In this document: positions 17,422 to 25,960 of the stretch, in pieces
Layout: each line of letters begins with the position of its first letter
Position numbering within the stretch: position 1 is the first letter of the stretch
Source: PWND01 sp964601515
GTDB taxonomy: Bacteria > Bacteroidota > Bacteroidia > Bacteroidales > UBA7960
Assembly: GCA_964601515.1 (NCBI GenBank)
Contig: CAZRNU010000011.1
Coordinates: 1 to 44,960 of the forward strand
Length of the DNA: 44,960 nt
Reading direction: 5' to 3'
Program-made: the position numbers and the translations under genes
Notes under the pieces: generated by a model
Told to the model about the DNA's origin: nothing
What the model saw: only the letters and a program-made list of their open reading frames with translations
The model's database searches: none

Positions 17422-17460
17422 TCAGTGTTTTTCATATAAAAATGCGTAAAAACACTGATT
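17420..17460 (+). terminator. Terminator-like hairpin after the DUF5916 gene
   Basis: Perfect 13-bp arms (17420-17432 and 17448-17460) around a 15-nt loop start inside the stop codon. The T-run after the stem is weak (TTTAAACTTT), so termination strength is uncertain. Confidence 0.6.
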
Positions 17461-17480
17461 TAAACTTTCATTTAATAAGA

Positions 17481-17488
17481 TAAATTTG
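17481..17488 (+). promoter_or_regulatory. -7 box of the secreted S51 peptidase gene
   Basis: TAAATTTG is a perfect TAnnTTTG element, about 97 nt before the ATG at 17586. No TTG is seen at -33. Confidence 0.45.
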
Positions 17489-17585
17489 TACGTTGGTAAC
17501 TTTTTCTAAAATCAATGCTTATCAACCAAAATCTATTTTCAACCAAAAAAAAATCTACAATTTATTTCACCAAAATTCCTCTCTT

Positions 17586-19451
17586 ATGAAACGTAATCTC
17601 ATACTTACAACAGCAATACTCTTGATTTCCTTTGCTGCGATTTCACAAACATTTACACGCGTAGGCAATTCGAACGATGTAAACACAAACCATGAGCAAG
17701 GATTTCTACTTATGGGTGGTGGAGCAGACAATATGAATGCCCTTAATTGGTTCTACAACTTAACTGATATTGGAGACGTTGTTATTTTAAGGTTTGACAC
17801 AGGCACAGGATATAATGATGATTATAGTGCTTCAGTAATGAATTCCATAACAACAATTGAGAGCATAAATACAGTTGCCAGGGCAAATAATGCAGCAGTT
17901 GAAACAGCCATTAGAAATGCTGAAGCTGTATTTATTGTTGGGGGAAATCAAGCTAATTACTACAATTATTGGAGAGGAACAAAATTAATGGAAGCACTTG
18001 AATACCTGATACATACAAAAGGTGGCTCAGTAGGTGGAACCAGTGCAGGGATGGCAATGTTGGGAGAAGTTTCATATCCGGCACTAAATGCAAGTGTTAC
18101 ATCTGCCAATGCATTAGCAAATCCCTACAACACTGATGTTACCTTACGAAGAGATTTTTTCAGTTCAGGAAATCACATACCCATTCTAAGCAGTGTAGTT
18201 ACAGATACTCATTATAATAATCCCGACAGAAGAGGAAGACATTTTGTGTTTCTTGCCAGAATGGCGACAGATTGGGGAATGCAAGCCAGAGGAATTGCTT
18301 GTAATGAAGTTGTTGCCGTTGCCATTGAGAGTAATGGAATTGCAAGAGTATTTGGAGAATATCCGACTTATGCAGATGATTTTGCATTTTTCCTGACAAT
18401 GCACCCGGGAGCTGCCGGACCGGAGACATGCACTAGCGGAACTCCTCTAACATGGAATAGAAGCGGTCAAGCTGTTAAGGTATACAAAATTCCAGGAACA
18501 ACTAACGGATCAAACACTTTCGACCTCAACACCTGGCAAATGGGTAATGGAGGAACATGGCAATGCTGGTCGGCAACTACCGGAACCATGAGTTATAACA
18601 CCAGTTGTACTCCTCCTGACTTCGGCTTTACGTATTACAACCTTACTATTCAAGCAAATCCAACCGAAGGTGGAACACCAACAGGTGGAGGTAACTACAC
18701 CAATGGAACTAAGATTATGTTGAATGCAAACCCTGTATTTGGATATAATTTTATCAACTGGACAGATGGTGCAACTGTAATCAGTACTCAGGCAAGTTTT
18801 GAATACACCATGCCCGCATCTAATAAAACTATTGTTGCAAATTATGAACTGATACCGCCAGATCCAATAGACGGACCTATAACCTTATATTGGACTGTTT
18901 GTCCAACTGCTAGCACAACTTCATACCGAACTGAACAATACAGTGTATATATTTCAAATACCGGGACTGCAATTGGAGATTTTATTTTACTTCATAACGA
19001 AACTCTTTTAACTACCCATACAAATTGGGATTACCGACCAAGAAGCGTTGATATTAGCGATTACCTTGGCGATGCAGTTTATATTGCCTTTAGGCACCAT
19101 AACTCTACAGATAAGGACAGAATTTCAATTAATGATGTAAGGCTATTTTGGGAAGATGGATCTAAAGCAGAGGTTGATATTTTTGTTGAAAATTTTGACT
19201 CATCAGCCGGTATTCCTGCAGGTTGGACATTAATTGATGCAGATGGAGATGGTAAAAACTGGTATTGGGCTTCATATGCCGGAGATGGATATTTATTGAG
19301 TGCATCATACGAAGGGGTAGCTTTAACTCCTAATAACTACATCATTACACCATCCATTCAACTTGGCACTGCACCATCAGGATATAAACTAACTCTTCAG
19401 GCAAATCCTACAGGAGGTGGAACTGTAAGTAATAATCCCACTGGCTCCTAG
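17586..19451 (+). CDS. Secreted S51 (cyanophycinase-family) peptidase, part before in-frame TAG
   Basis: The start is ATG 17586, because a signal peptide follows (MKRNLILTTA to AISQ). Residues 38-300 form an S51 domain: GGG at 44-46, Gln122 in VGGNQ, nucleophile Ser153 in GGTSAGM, Asp207 and His209 in DTHY, and Glu241 in GIACNEVV, so the Ser-His-Glu triad of cyanophycinase is present. Only two of the three pocket arginines align (R215, R218). An InlB-type repeat (352-422) and two halves of a choice-of-anchor-J module in swapped order (432-523, then 530-594) follow. The frame meets TAG at codon 622 inside a second InlB repeat, and the same frame continues to 20954. Alone, this part would be secreted but would lack the T9SS tail. 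Confidence 0.8.
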   Translation: MKRNLILTTAILLISFAAISQTFTRVGNSNDVNTNHEQGFLLMGGGADNMNALNWFYNLTDIGDVVILRFDTGTGYNDDYSASVMNSITTIESINTVARANNAAVETAIRNAEAVFIVGGNQANYYNYWRGTKLMEALEYLIHTKGGSVGGTSAGMAMLGEVSYPALNASVTSANALANPYNTDVTLRRDFFSSGNHIPILSSVVTDTHYNNPDRRGRHFVFLARMATDWGMQARGIACNEVVAVAIESNGIARVFGEYPTYADDFAFFLTMHPGAAGPETCTSGTPLTWNRSGQAVKVYKIPGTTNGSNTFDLNTWQMGNGGTWQCWSATTGTMSYNTSCTPPDFGFTYYNLTIQANPTEGGTPTGGGNYTNGTKIMLNANPVFGYNFINWTDGATVISTQASFEYTMPASNKTIVANYELIPPDPIDGPITLYWTVCPTASTTSYRTEQYSVYISNTGTAIGDFILLHNETLLTTHTNWDYRPRSVDISDYLGDAVYIAFRHHNSTDKDRISINDVRLFWEDGSKAEVDIFVENFDSSAGIPAGWTLIDADGDGKNWYWASYAGDGYLLSASYEGVALTPNNYIITPSIQLGTAPSGYKLTLQANPTGGGTVSNNPTGS

Positions 19452-20954
19452 TTTGAAGCAAATGACGTAGTTACTGTTTCTGCAGTTGCAAATAACGGAT
19501 ACGCATTTGTAAACTGGACAAAAGGTGGTGTTCCAATTAGCACAAGTGCAACTTATAATTATACTATGCCTTCGGAGAATGTAACTTTGGTTGCAAATTT
19601 TGCTGAAGCATGCTTCACACCAAACTACACCCAAAACTTTACGGGTTTGTCAAGTTTGCCACCAAAATGGACTCAGACAGGAACGCCAACTTGGGCTGTA
19701 GGAACTATTGCAACTGTAGGTCTTGCAGCCGGTCAAGGAAATTATGCTTATGCAAACTATAGCGGAACAGCTGCTCAAGCCGGACAAATGGTATCAGATT
19801 GCTTCGATTTTGGATTATACTCTGATATCTCAATATCAATGCATCATAGATTTTATAGTGCAAATTCCGGGAACTCAGCATTCCTCGAATACAGTATTAA
19901 TGGAGGCACTTGGACTCAGATTGCTAATTGGACAACGTCTATGGGGGCTGGTGCAACATATTCTTCCGGTATTATCCCTGCTCTTGCAGGACAAAACAAT
20001 GTTAAGTTCAGATGGAGAGTTGTTTATCCAAGTCATGGCAATCCTAGTCGTCAGAAAACATGGAGCGTTGATGATATAACAATAACGGGAACTTTTATTG
20101 GAGGAACAATAACACCCGGAGATGTCAATGATGATGGCTTCGTTAATGTACTGGATGTTGTTTGGATGGTAAGTCACTTAAACGGCAGCACGCCGGCAGG
20201 TTTCAACATGACAAATGCCGATGTAAACGGAGATTCTTCAGTTAATATCGCAGATCTTACTGCATTAATTAACTTAATTCTTGGTGGAGCTAAGAACACT
20301 CCACTAACAAATGAAGATTCTGAGGCATATATATTTTTAGATAAAGATGGTTTAGTTAAACTAGAAAGTGATGGAAACCTTATTGCTATCTTATTTCAGC
20401 TTTCAAGTGCTCAGTCATGTAATGCTAACATTAGTCTTCTAATAGACACAGATCATACTATTTCGTATAACAAAGACAGTGGAATTGGAGTAATTTATAG
20501 CATGAATAACACTCCCATACCAGCAGGCGAAATTTCACTTTTTAAAATTACTGATATTGCAATTTCTACAATTAATTGGGGACTGACTCAAGCATCTACT
20601 GAGGGTCACACCCTGGTAGAAATTAAATCAAGTACTGCATTTGATGCGACTCCTATTTCTGAAATTCTTGGTGAATTTGATATAAACATATACCCCAACC
20701 CTACTGCAGGCAGATATTCAATAAGACTTGTTTTGCCTGAAGATGCTTTTGTGGATTTCAAATTAATTACCAGATCCGGCGGAATATTAAAACAAACAGA
20801 GAACACTCTATTTGGACAAGGTGAGCATATTCTTGAGTTTACAGCAGACAGTACAATTAGAAGTGGAATGTATTTCATCATCATAAATGTTTCCGACACA
20901 AAAACACGCAGACTCATTAGAACAATTGACGAGAAGATTATTATAATGAGGTAG
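19452..20954 (+). pseudogene. C-terminal part of the secreted S51 peptidase, cut off by in-frame TAG
   Basis: Continuous with the preceding frame after the TAG at 19449-19451. It contains the rest of the second InlB-type repeat (to about codon 672), a cleaved-adhesin-like module (about 675-835, with FTGLSSLPPKWTQTGTPTW and WSVDDITITG), and a dockerin-like pair of calcium loops (845-901: DVNDDGFVNVLD and DVNGDSSVNIAD). A cohesin-like stretch comes next, then a T9SS type A sorting domain (1031-1122, starting FDINIYPNPTAG). There is no good start until ATG 19566 and no signal peptide, so it cannot be a separate secreted protein. Either the TAG is a sequencing error, it is read through, or the gene is recently broken. 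Most of the coding sense is intact, arguing for an error or a recent event. Confidence 0.75.
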
Positions 20955-20960
20955 TTATTT

Positions 20961-21015
20961 GTGAGTAGTGAGTAGTGAGCGGTGGGGTTTGGAGTTTGGA
21001 GTTTGGGATTTGAAG
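20961..21015. repeat. Degenerate heptamer-type tandem repeat
   Basis: Units like GTGAGTA (about three) are followed by TTTGGAG (about three), with GAGCGGTGGGG between. The stretch lies between the stop of the secreted peptidase gene and the shared terminator. It is similar in composition to 5911-5943 and, in inverted orientation, to 22771-22823. Confidence 0.65.
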
Positions 21016-21058
21016 CTAAAGTTTGACAAAAGAATTAGATAATTTTTTTAGAATTAAT

Positions 21059-21090
21059 AAAAAACCGCCTTTTTTGAAGGCGGTTTTTTT
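21059..21090. terminator. Bidirectional terminator between the peptidase and yfcC-like genes
   Basis: The arms AACCGCCTT and AAGGCGGTT pair perfectly across a short T loop, with A-run and T-run flanks that serve both strands. It separates the two converging arms of the proposed cyanophycin locus. Confidence 0.88.
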
Positions 21091-21091
21091 A

Positions 21092-22711
21092 TTAAAACCC
21101 ATTTAGTTTCATAGTAACTGTTGGAATAAGCAACAGGAACCCAAGAATTATCAATGTTAAAATCATTGGCCAAACCCACTTAACCCATTTATTGTATGGA
21201 ATTCTTGCAATGCCCAATACAGCTATTAAAATCCCTGATGTAGGTGTTATCATATTAGTAAAACCATCTCCGAACTGAAAAGCAACAACAGTAGCCTGCC
21301 TTGATATCCCGATTAAATCGCTGAATGGGGCCATTATAGGCATTGTAATAGCTGCTTTAGCAGATCCGGATGGGATAACTATGTTTATTACAGTTTGAAT
21401 AACATACATTACTCCTATTGAAGCGACATCTCCAAAATTGCCCATCGCCTTTGATAATCCATATAAAATTGAATCTATTATACCACCGTCAGTGAGTACC
21501 ACAATTATACCACCTGCCAACCCAACAATAACAGCTGCAGATAAAATATCTTTCACCCCCTCTAGAAATAACTTTGCAATTTCATCGGCCGATTTATTGA
21601 TTGCCATACCTGATGCTATGCCCATTCCAAGGAATAATGTTGCAATTTCCATAACATACCAACCATATCCCATTACACCTATAATTAGATAAATAATTGT
21701 ATATGCCAAAAGCAACAGTATAAAATAATGAACTGATTTTTTTAATGATAGAAATCCCAATACTCCAAATAATAAAGTAAAAGAAGGAATCAACATTGCT
21801 GTAAAACTTGAATTCCCAATTGTTAATGTCGTATATGGGTAATACACAGAAAAAATAATCATCACTAAAAAAGTTAACCCAAATACAAACCATGCAATTT
21901 TTGGAGTGTAGTATTCAATATGGTTTGATTCAGAAACACCCTTTTCCCTCCAGTAAGAATCTTCTTCAAAAACAGGAGAAGCTTTGGGGTTTTTCTTGAT
22001 TTTATTGGCATACCTGATTACAAATATAATTCCAACTGCAGTAAGCACAATAAATGTCACAAGCCTATATTCGATTCCCGAAAATAGAGGAATATCAGCA
22101 AGACCTTGGGCAATTCCTATAGTAAATGGATTAAGGATAGCGCCGGCAAACCCTATATGAGCGGCAACATAAACAAGGCAAACACCAACAATACTATCAT
22201 ACCCCATGGATATTGAAAGAGGTATTAGAATAATTGCAAACGCTATAGTCTCCTCACTCATTCCGAATATTGCCCCAAAAAGGCTGAACATCACCATTAT
22301 TAAAACAATAACAATATTATTAACTCCTAATCGTCGCATTAATGCAAATCCTTCCAGCTTTTTAGTAAACCTCAAAAAAGCAAGTATAGCAACGTCTATA
22401 GCCTTACTATGATTCATTATCCAGAATGCACCTCCAATAATTAGAATGAAAATTATGATATTGCTTTGCTTCACAAATCCTTTAAAAAGGGCAGAAAACA
22501 CCTGCCATGTTTGAAATTGAGAAGACTTTTCCGGAGCATGCTCTTCAGGAAGATTCTGTTCATAATAAAATACCATCATCTCCTTTTCAACGCCTTCAAT
22601 AAGTCTGGTTTCTTTAACATACTTTCCTGATGGAATTACCCATGTTAGTATAGCAGCAATAACAATTATCCCAAAAACAATCACATACGTATGTGGTACC
22701 TTTTTCAACAT
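21092..22711 (-). CDS. YfcC-type transporter (DcuC/ArcD superfamily)
   Basis: A 539-residue inner membrane protein with about 12-14 hydrophobic helices, matching the YfcC family (PF03606). A first helix (8-27) is followed by WVIPSGKY, a periplasmic loop (33-70), and GMSEETIAF and NPFTIGIAQGLA in the first half. The second half has the matching VIPSGSAKAAITMPIMAPFSDL and GFTNMITPTSGI re-entrant-type motifs. Family members carry basic amino acids or peptides and dicarboxylates, but substrates are mostly unproven. It is the last gene of the leftward operon, 112 nt after the cyanophycinase gene. Uptake of arginine or of Asp-Arg dipeptide is therefore a reasonable inference. Confidence 0.85.
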   Translation of the reverse strand: MLKKVPHTYVIVFGIIVIAAILTWVIPSGKYVKETRLIEGVEKEMMVFYYEQNLPEEHAPEKSSQFQTWQVFSALFKGFVKQSNIIIFILIIGGAFWIMNHSKAIDVAILAFLRFTKKLEGFALMRRLGVNNIVIVLIMVMFSLFGAIFGMSEETIAFAIILIPLSISMGYDSIVGVCLVYVAAHIGFAGAILNPFTIGIAQGLADIPLFSGIEYRLVTFIVLTAVGIIFVIRYANKIKKNPKASPVFEEDSYWREKGVSESNHIEYYTPKIAWFVFGLTFLVMIIFSVYYPYTTLTIGNSSFTAMLIPSFTLLFGVLGFLSLKKSVHYFILLLLAYTIIYLIIGVMGYGWYVMEIATLFLGMGIASGMAINKSADEIAKLFLEGVKDILSAAVIVGLAGGIIVVLTDGGIIDSILYGLSKAMGNFGDVASIGVMYVIQTVINIVIPSGSAKAAITMPIMAPFSDLIGISRQATVVAFQFGDGFTNMITPTSGILIAVLGIARIPYNKWVKWVWPMILTLIILGFLLLIPTVTMKLNGF

Positions 22712-22770
22712 CTCTTTACTCCTTAATTTTTTTTTGAAACACTTAATTAAACATTCTTAGCAGTGACTTC

Positions 22771-22823
22771 GAGAGCTTCAGCCACCTCTCACCGCTCCCT
22801 GCTCCTTGCTCCCGACTCTCCGC
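22771..22823. repeat. Degenerate C-rich tandem repeat
   Basis: Reading leftwards this is a run of GGAGC-type units (GGGAGCAAGGAGCAGGGAGC). It lies between the cyanophycinase stop and the transporter gene. It belongs to the same composition class as 5911-5943 and 20961-21015. Confidence 0.65.
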
Positions 22824-23681
22824 CTATTTTAACTCAAACTCTTCACCCGGAAGGTAAATATCAATTAATAAATTTCTTACTCCAAGTTTTCCATTAACTT
22901 CAATTTGAGATTTTCCAGGATTTCTGAACACAACAACCTGAGATTCACCAACAACTTTAGCTTTATTAGCAATTACAAGAATAGCTGTAGCCTCATCTAT
23001 ACCAATTCCAATTAATTCCGGATGTTCAATTATTGCACTGATGAGTCTATTGTATCTACTTCTCCAAACAAAATGCTGGTCTATAATAGCTGTGGTAATA
23101 AAACCTAATCCTTTGGCAAGTTCAATATTTTCACTTTCAATAGTTCTGAATGTTGCACGATATTCCGTTGATTTAAGTTCATTACCGGTAATCATTTTTT
23201 CACTCATAACTGCTGCACCCGCACTTGTACCTGCAATCATAGCACCATTATTAAAGGCATAATGAATTGCTTCTTCAATAGCATTCCCATCAACAATTTG
23301 CATAAATCTATTCTGATCGCCTCCGGATATATATATTAATGAAGCATTTCGCAAAGAATCAATCCATATCTGCGGAGGAGTTTCATTTGGAGGAAAATTA
23401 TACCCTGTTACATTTTCAATTCCCAGATTATTAAACTCTTGCATCAAATTAAACAAAGTAGTGTCAGACACTTCGCTCGACATAGGAAGTATAAAAACAT
23501 ATCCACGTTCTCCTAAATCTGTTTCATTAATCAAATGCAACATTAATGAATCAGACCTATTTCCTCCTCCAATAATAAACAATTTACCACTTGACGATGA
23601 AGTTTCATTATCATAATAGCAACTCACACTTAAAAAAGTAAAAGCTGCTATTATAAAGTATCCAAAAAGTTTTCTAATCAT
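22824..23681 (-). CDS. Cyanophycinase, lipoprotein form (peptidase S51)
   Basis: A 285-residue protein from ATG 23681, chosen because it gives a clean lipoprotein signal (LSVSC, Cys21); an ATG at 23696 would overlap the upstream gene by 8 nt. The S51 signatures are complete: GGG near 38-40, Gln123 in SGGDQ, nucleophile Ser153 in AGTSAGA, D201-Q202-H203-F204, R207, R209, R212 and Glu230 in GIGIDEATA. The spacing D-Q-H-F-x2-R-x-R-x2-R is that of the CphB substrate pocket as I recall it. CphB cuts cyanophycin (multi-L-arginyl-poly-L-aspartate) to beta-Asp-Arg dipeptides. The lipid anchor would put it on the periplasmic or cell-surface side, unlike cytosolic CphB. It lies between a SusCD module and a transporter gene. 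Confidence 0.9.
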   Translation of the reverse strand: MIRKLFGYFIIAAFTFLSVSCYYDNETSSSSGKLFIIGGGNRSDSLMLHLINETDLGERGYVFILPMSSEVSDTTLFNLMQEFNNLGIENVTGYNFPPNETPPQIWIDSLRNASLIYISGGDQNRFMQIVDGNAIEEAIHYAFNNGAMIAGTSAGAAVMSEKMITGNELKSTEYRATFRTIESENIELAKGLGFITTAIIDQHFVWRSRYNRLISAIIEHPELIGIGIDEATAILVIANKAKVVGESQVVVFRNPGKSQIEVNGKLGVRNLLIDIYLPGEEFELK

Positions 23682-23688
23682 AACAATT

Positions 23689-24564
23689 CTATTCAATTAC
23701 ATAAATTTCAAGTTCTGAAATAAAAATCCTATCCATATCCGACACATTAAAATGCCTGATAGCAAGATAAACAACTTGACCAACGTAATCTGATATATCA
23801 ATTTCTCTTTCAATTGGAGTCCATTGTGGAGTCTCTTCAGTAAAAGTTTCCTCGAAAATCAATTCAAAATCTTCCTGAATCATTTCACCGCCGGAAATCA
23901 TAACTCCATAATTTTCTTTTCTGTAGCGAGGAGTATTTGCAGAAACGCCAACAGTGTATCTGAAAATAACCAATGCCTCGGTAGAAAACTCAGTTAAGTC
24001 AATAGCCGGCATAATTAACCAATTATCAGGAGTTAATGCAGCATCTCCTTCAGAATCGTAAGACTGACTTCTAGCCTGTCCATCTTCAGATCTTATTCCC
24101 CAATACCAATCAAATCCGTCACCATCAACATCCCATGTAGTAATATCAGATGGTAATTCCTCATTTTCGGAAGTAAAATCTTCAAAGTATAATGAATTTT
24201 TACCCAATAAAACTGCTTCAACCTTCTCGAGATTATTGTAATAGAGGTCGTTTGGGCCTGTAACCGTAAGCGTTATTACGTATTTCCCGGAAGCACCATA
24301 AATAACTACCGGATTTTCTTCAGTAGATGTTTCTCCATTGCCAAAAGACCAATTGTAGGAATTTGCATTTACTGATTTGTTTTCGAATCTAACTTCATAA
24401 GAAACTTCATCTGTGTCATCATTAATTATCTCTTCAATAGTAAATGTAAAGTCAGCTTGTGTACTTGCCGGTGGAACCAAAATATCATCCTCACAGGCAA
24501 TTAAAACAACTAATAGCGATAAAACTAAGACTGACAATTTATAAATAATGCTATTATTTTTCAT
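23689..24564 (-). CDS. PKD / choice-of-anchor-J surface lipoprotein
   Basis: A 291-residue lipoprotein from ATG 24564 (LLVVLIAC lipobox), a start that leaves 28 nt after susD; an earlier Met at 24603 would overlap susD. After the Cys comes a PKD-like domain (about residues 37-115, with NSYNWSFGNGETSTEENP). A choice-of-anchor-J/cleaved-adhesin-like module covers about 122-291 (GDGFDWYWG, LTPDNWLIMPAIDL, YRKENYGVMISGG, IDISDYVGQVVYLAIRH, DMDRIFISELEIYV). It occupies the place of a SusE/F-like surface binding protein. The same module occurs in the secreted S51 peptidase encoded nearby, so both may bind the same polymer or surface. This is inference. Confidence 0.82.
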   Translation of the reverse strand: MKNNSIIYKLSVLVLSLLVVLIACEDDILVPPASTQADFTFTIEEIINDDTDEVSYEVRFENKSVNANSYNWSFGNGETSTEENPVVIYGASGKYVITLTVTGPNDLYYNNLEKVEAVLLGKNSLYFEDFTSENEELPSDITTWDVDGDGFDWYWGIRSEDGQARSQSYDSEGDAALTPDNWLIMPAIDLTEFSTEALVIFRYTVGVSANTPRYRKENYGVMISGGEMIQEDFELIFEETFTEETPQWTPIEREIDISDYVGQVVYLAIRHFNVSDMDRIFISELEIYVIE

Positions 24565-24592
24565 CTTTAGAAATTTTTGAGGTTTATAAATA

Positions 24593-25948
24593 TTAATAAC
24601 CATCGTTTTGATACATATTTTCGTTTGTATTTGTCAATATTTCATTCAGCGGAATAGGATATAATGTCTGATTAATGTTTGTAACATTTTCAAGAACAGT
24701 AATAGCTCTGCCTGTTCTCACTAAATCAAACCATCTATGCCCTTCAAATGCAAATTCTTTCATTCTTTGAGTTTCTATTTCGAGTAAAAGAACCTGAAAG
24801 TTAGTTGATGTTACAGGCAGCAATTCGGCCCTTTCTCTGATTTTATTCACATCGCTTTGCACTAAATCCGATTCTATCTGAAGCAAAGCATTTGCTTCGG
24901 CCCTAATAAGGTACATTTCAGCTAGCCTAAATACATAAACATTATCAGTTCCTTTTTCAATATCCGAATACTTTTGAACATAAAGGTCGGCTCCTGCCTT
25001 TCCAATAGAAATATCGCGCCTCACATCAATAGCGTCATAAGAATTATATAACTGCTGAGTTGGCGCAAATTCTCTTCTTCCACTAAAGGAGCTTGGGAAG
25101 AAATATTCAGCCAATCTATTTCTATCTTGTTCATTAAATTCAATTTCAAAAATAGATTCATTATTTTGGGTTCCACTAAACAGAGTTGCAAAGTCATTTT
25201 CTATTTCAAGTCCAAAATCGTCTATTACAGAAGTAGCAGCACTTACAGCATCTACTAATCTGGAAGTTTGATTAGAATGAAAATAGAAATACAAGCTGGC
25301 TCGTGCTTTCAATGCTAAAACTGCCGACTTTGAGGCTCTTCCTAGAATAATTTCTTCAGTAATTAGTTCTTCAGCAGCTGACAAGTCAGTAAAGATTTGC
25401 TCATATACATCATTAACAGATCTTCTAGGGACATTAAGATCTTCATCTGAAGCAGTAGCAGGAGAAACTCTAATTGGAACGGGGCCAAATAGTTTTACTA
25501 AATTAAAGTGGCTTAACGCTCTTAAAAAATACAATTCCCCTTTCAGCTTTTCAACTTCAGCTTCTTCATCTTCAGTAAGGTTTGTAACCTCAGGAATCTT
25601 TTGCAATACATTATTAATCCTGTTAAGAGATGTATACAAACTACTCCAGATTCCTTCAACGATAATATTATCGGCAAGAATACTATTATTATTAATCTGA
25701 TTATATCCTGCTGTAGTACCTGTCCAAGTTAACAAATCAGCTGTAAGATCTCCTGCAACAAGATAATTTCTACCATAATAATCCGCAGATTGAAATGCAT
25801 CATAGCAACCATTCACTGCCCTCTTAATATCATTTGCACTTGTAATTGCCTCATCGGCAGAAATGCTATGCAAAGGCTCTACATCCAGCACATCGCAAGA
25901 TAAGAATACAAATAAACTGATTATTGAAATATATAATTTATTTTTCAT
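24593..25948 (-). CDS. SusD/RagB family nutrient-binding lipoprotein
   Basis: A 451-residue lipoprotein with a lipobox at LSC (Cys18). The SusD-type sequence that follows has INNVLQKIPEV, LRALSHFNLVKLFGPVPI and the SusD C-terminal region (RLAEMYLIRAEA and FEGHRWFDLVRTGR, near residues 335-420, before the final PIPLNEILTN). SusD proteins are surface lids on SusC channels that bind the nutrient polymer. It starts 12 nt after susC and precedes the PKD lipoprotein and cyanophycinase genes. The ligand is predicted from context to be cyanophycin or its oligomers rather than a glycan, since no glycoside hydrolase gene is present in the window. Confidence 0.95.
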   Translation of the reverse strand: MKNKLYISIISLFVFLSCDVLDVEPLHSISADEAITSANDIKRAVNGCYDAFQSADYYGRNYLVAGDLTADLLTWTGTTAGYNQINNNSILADNIIVEGIWSSLYTSLNRINNVLQKIPEVTNLTEDEEAEVEKLKGELYFLRALSHFNLVKLFGPVPIRVSPATASDEDLNVPRRSVNDVYEQIFTDLSAAEELITEEIILGRASKSAVLALKARASLYFYFHSNQTSRLVDAVSAATSVIDDFGLEIENDFATLFSGTQNNESIFEIEFNEQDRNRLAEYFFPSSFSGRREFAPTQQLYNSYDAIDVRRDISIGKAGADLYVQKYSDIEKGTDNVYVFRLAEMYLIRAEANALLQIESDLVQSDVNKIRERAELLPVTSTNFQVLLLEIETQRMKEFAFEGHRWFDLVRTGRAITVLENVTNINQTLYPIPLNEILTNTNENMYQNDGY

Positions 25949-25960
25949 AATTGTTAGTTT

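Noticed and set aside
17493..17585. An earlier TTG start for the secreted S51 peptidase
   Set aside because: It would place 31 charged and polar residues before a clear signal peptide, and it lies 4 nt after the predicted -7 box.
21092..22711. C4-dicarboxylate carrier role for the transporter
   Set aside because: The superfamily name points to DcuC, but the sequence is of the YfcC branch and the operon context favours amino acid or peptide transport. Neither is proven.
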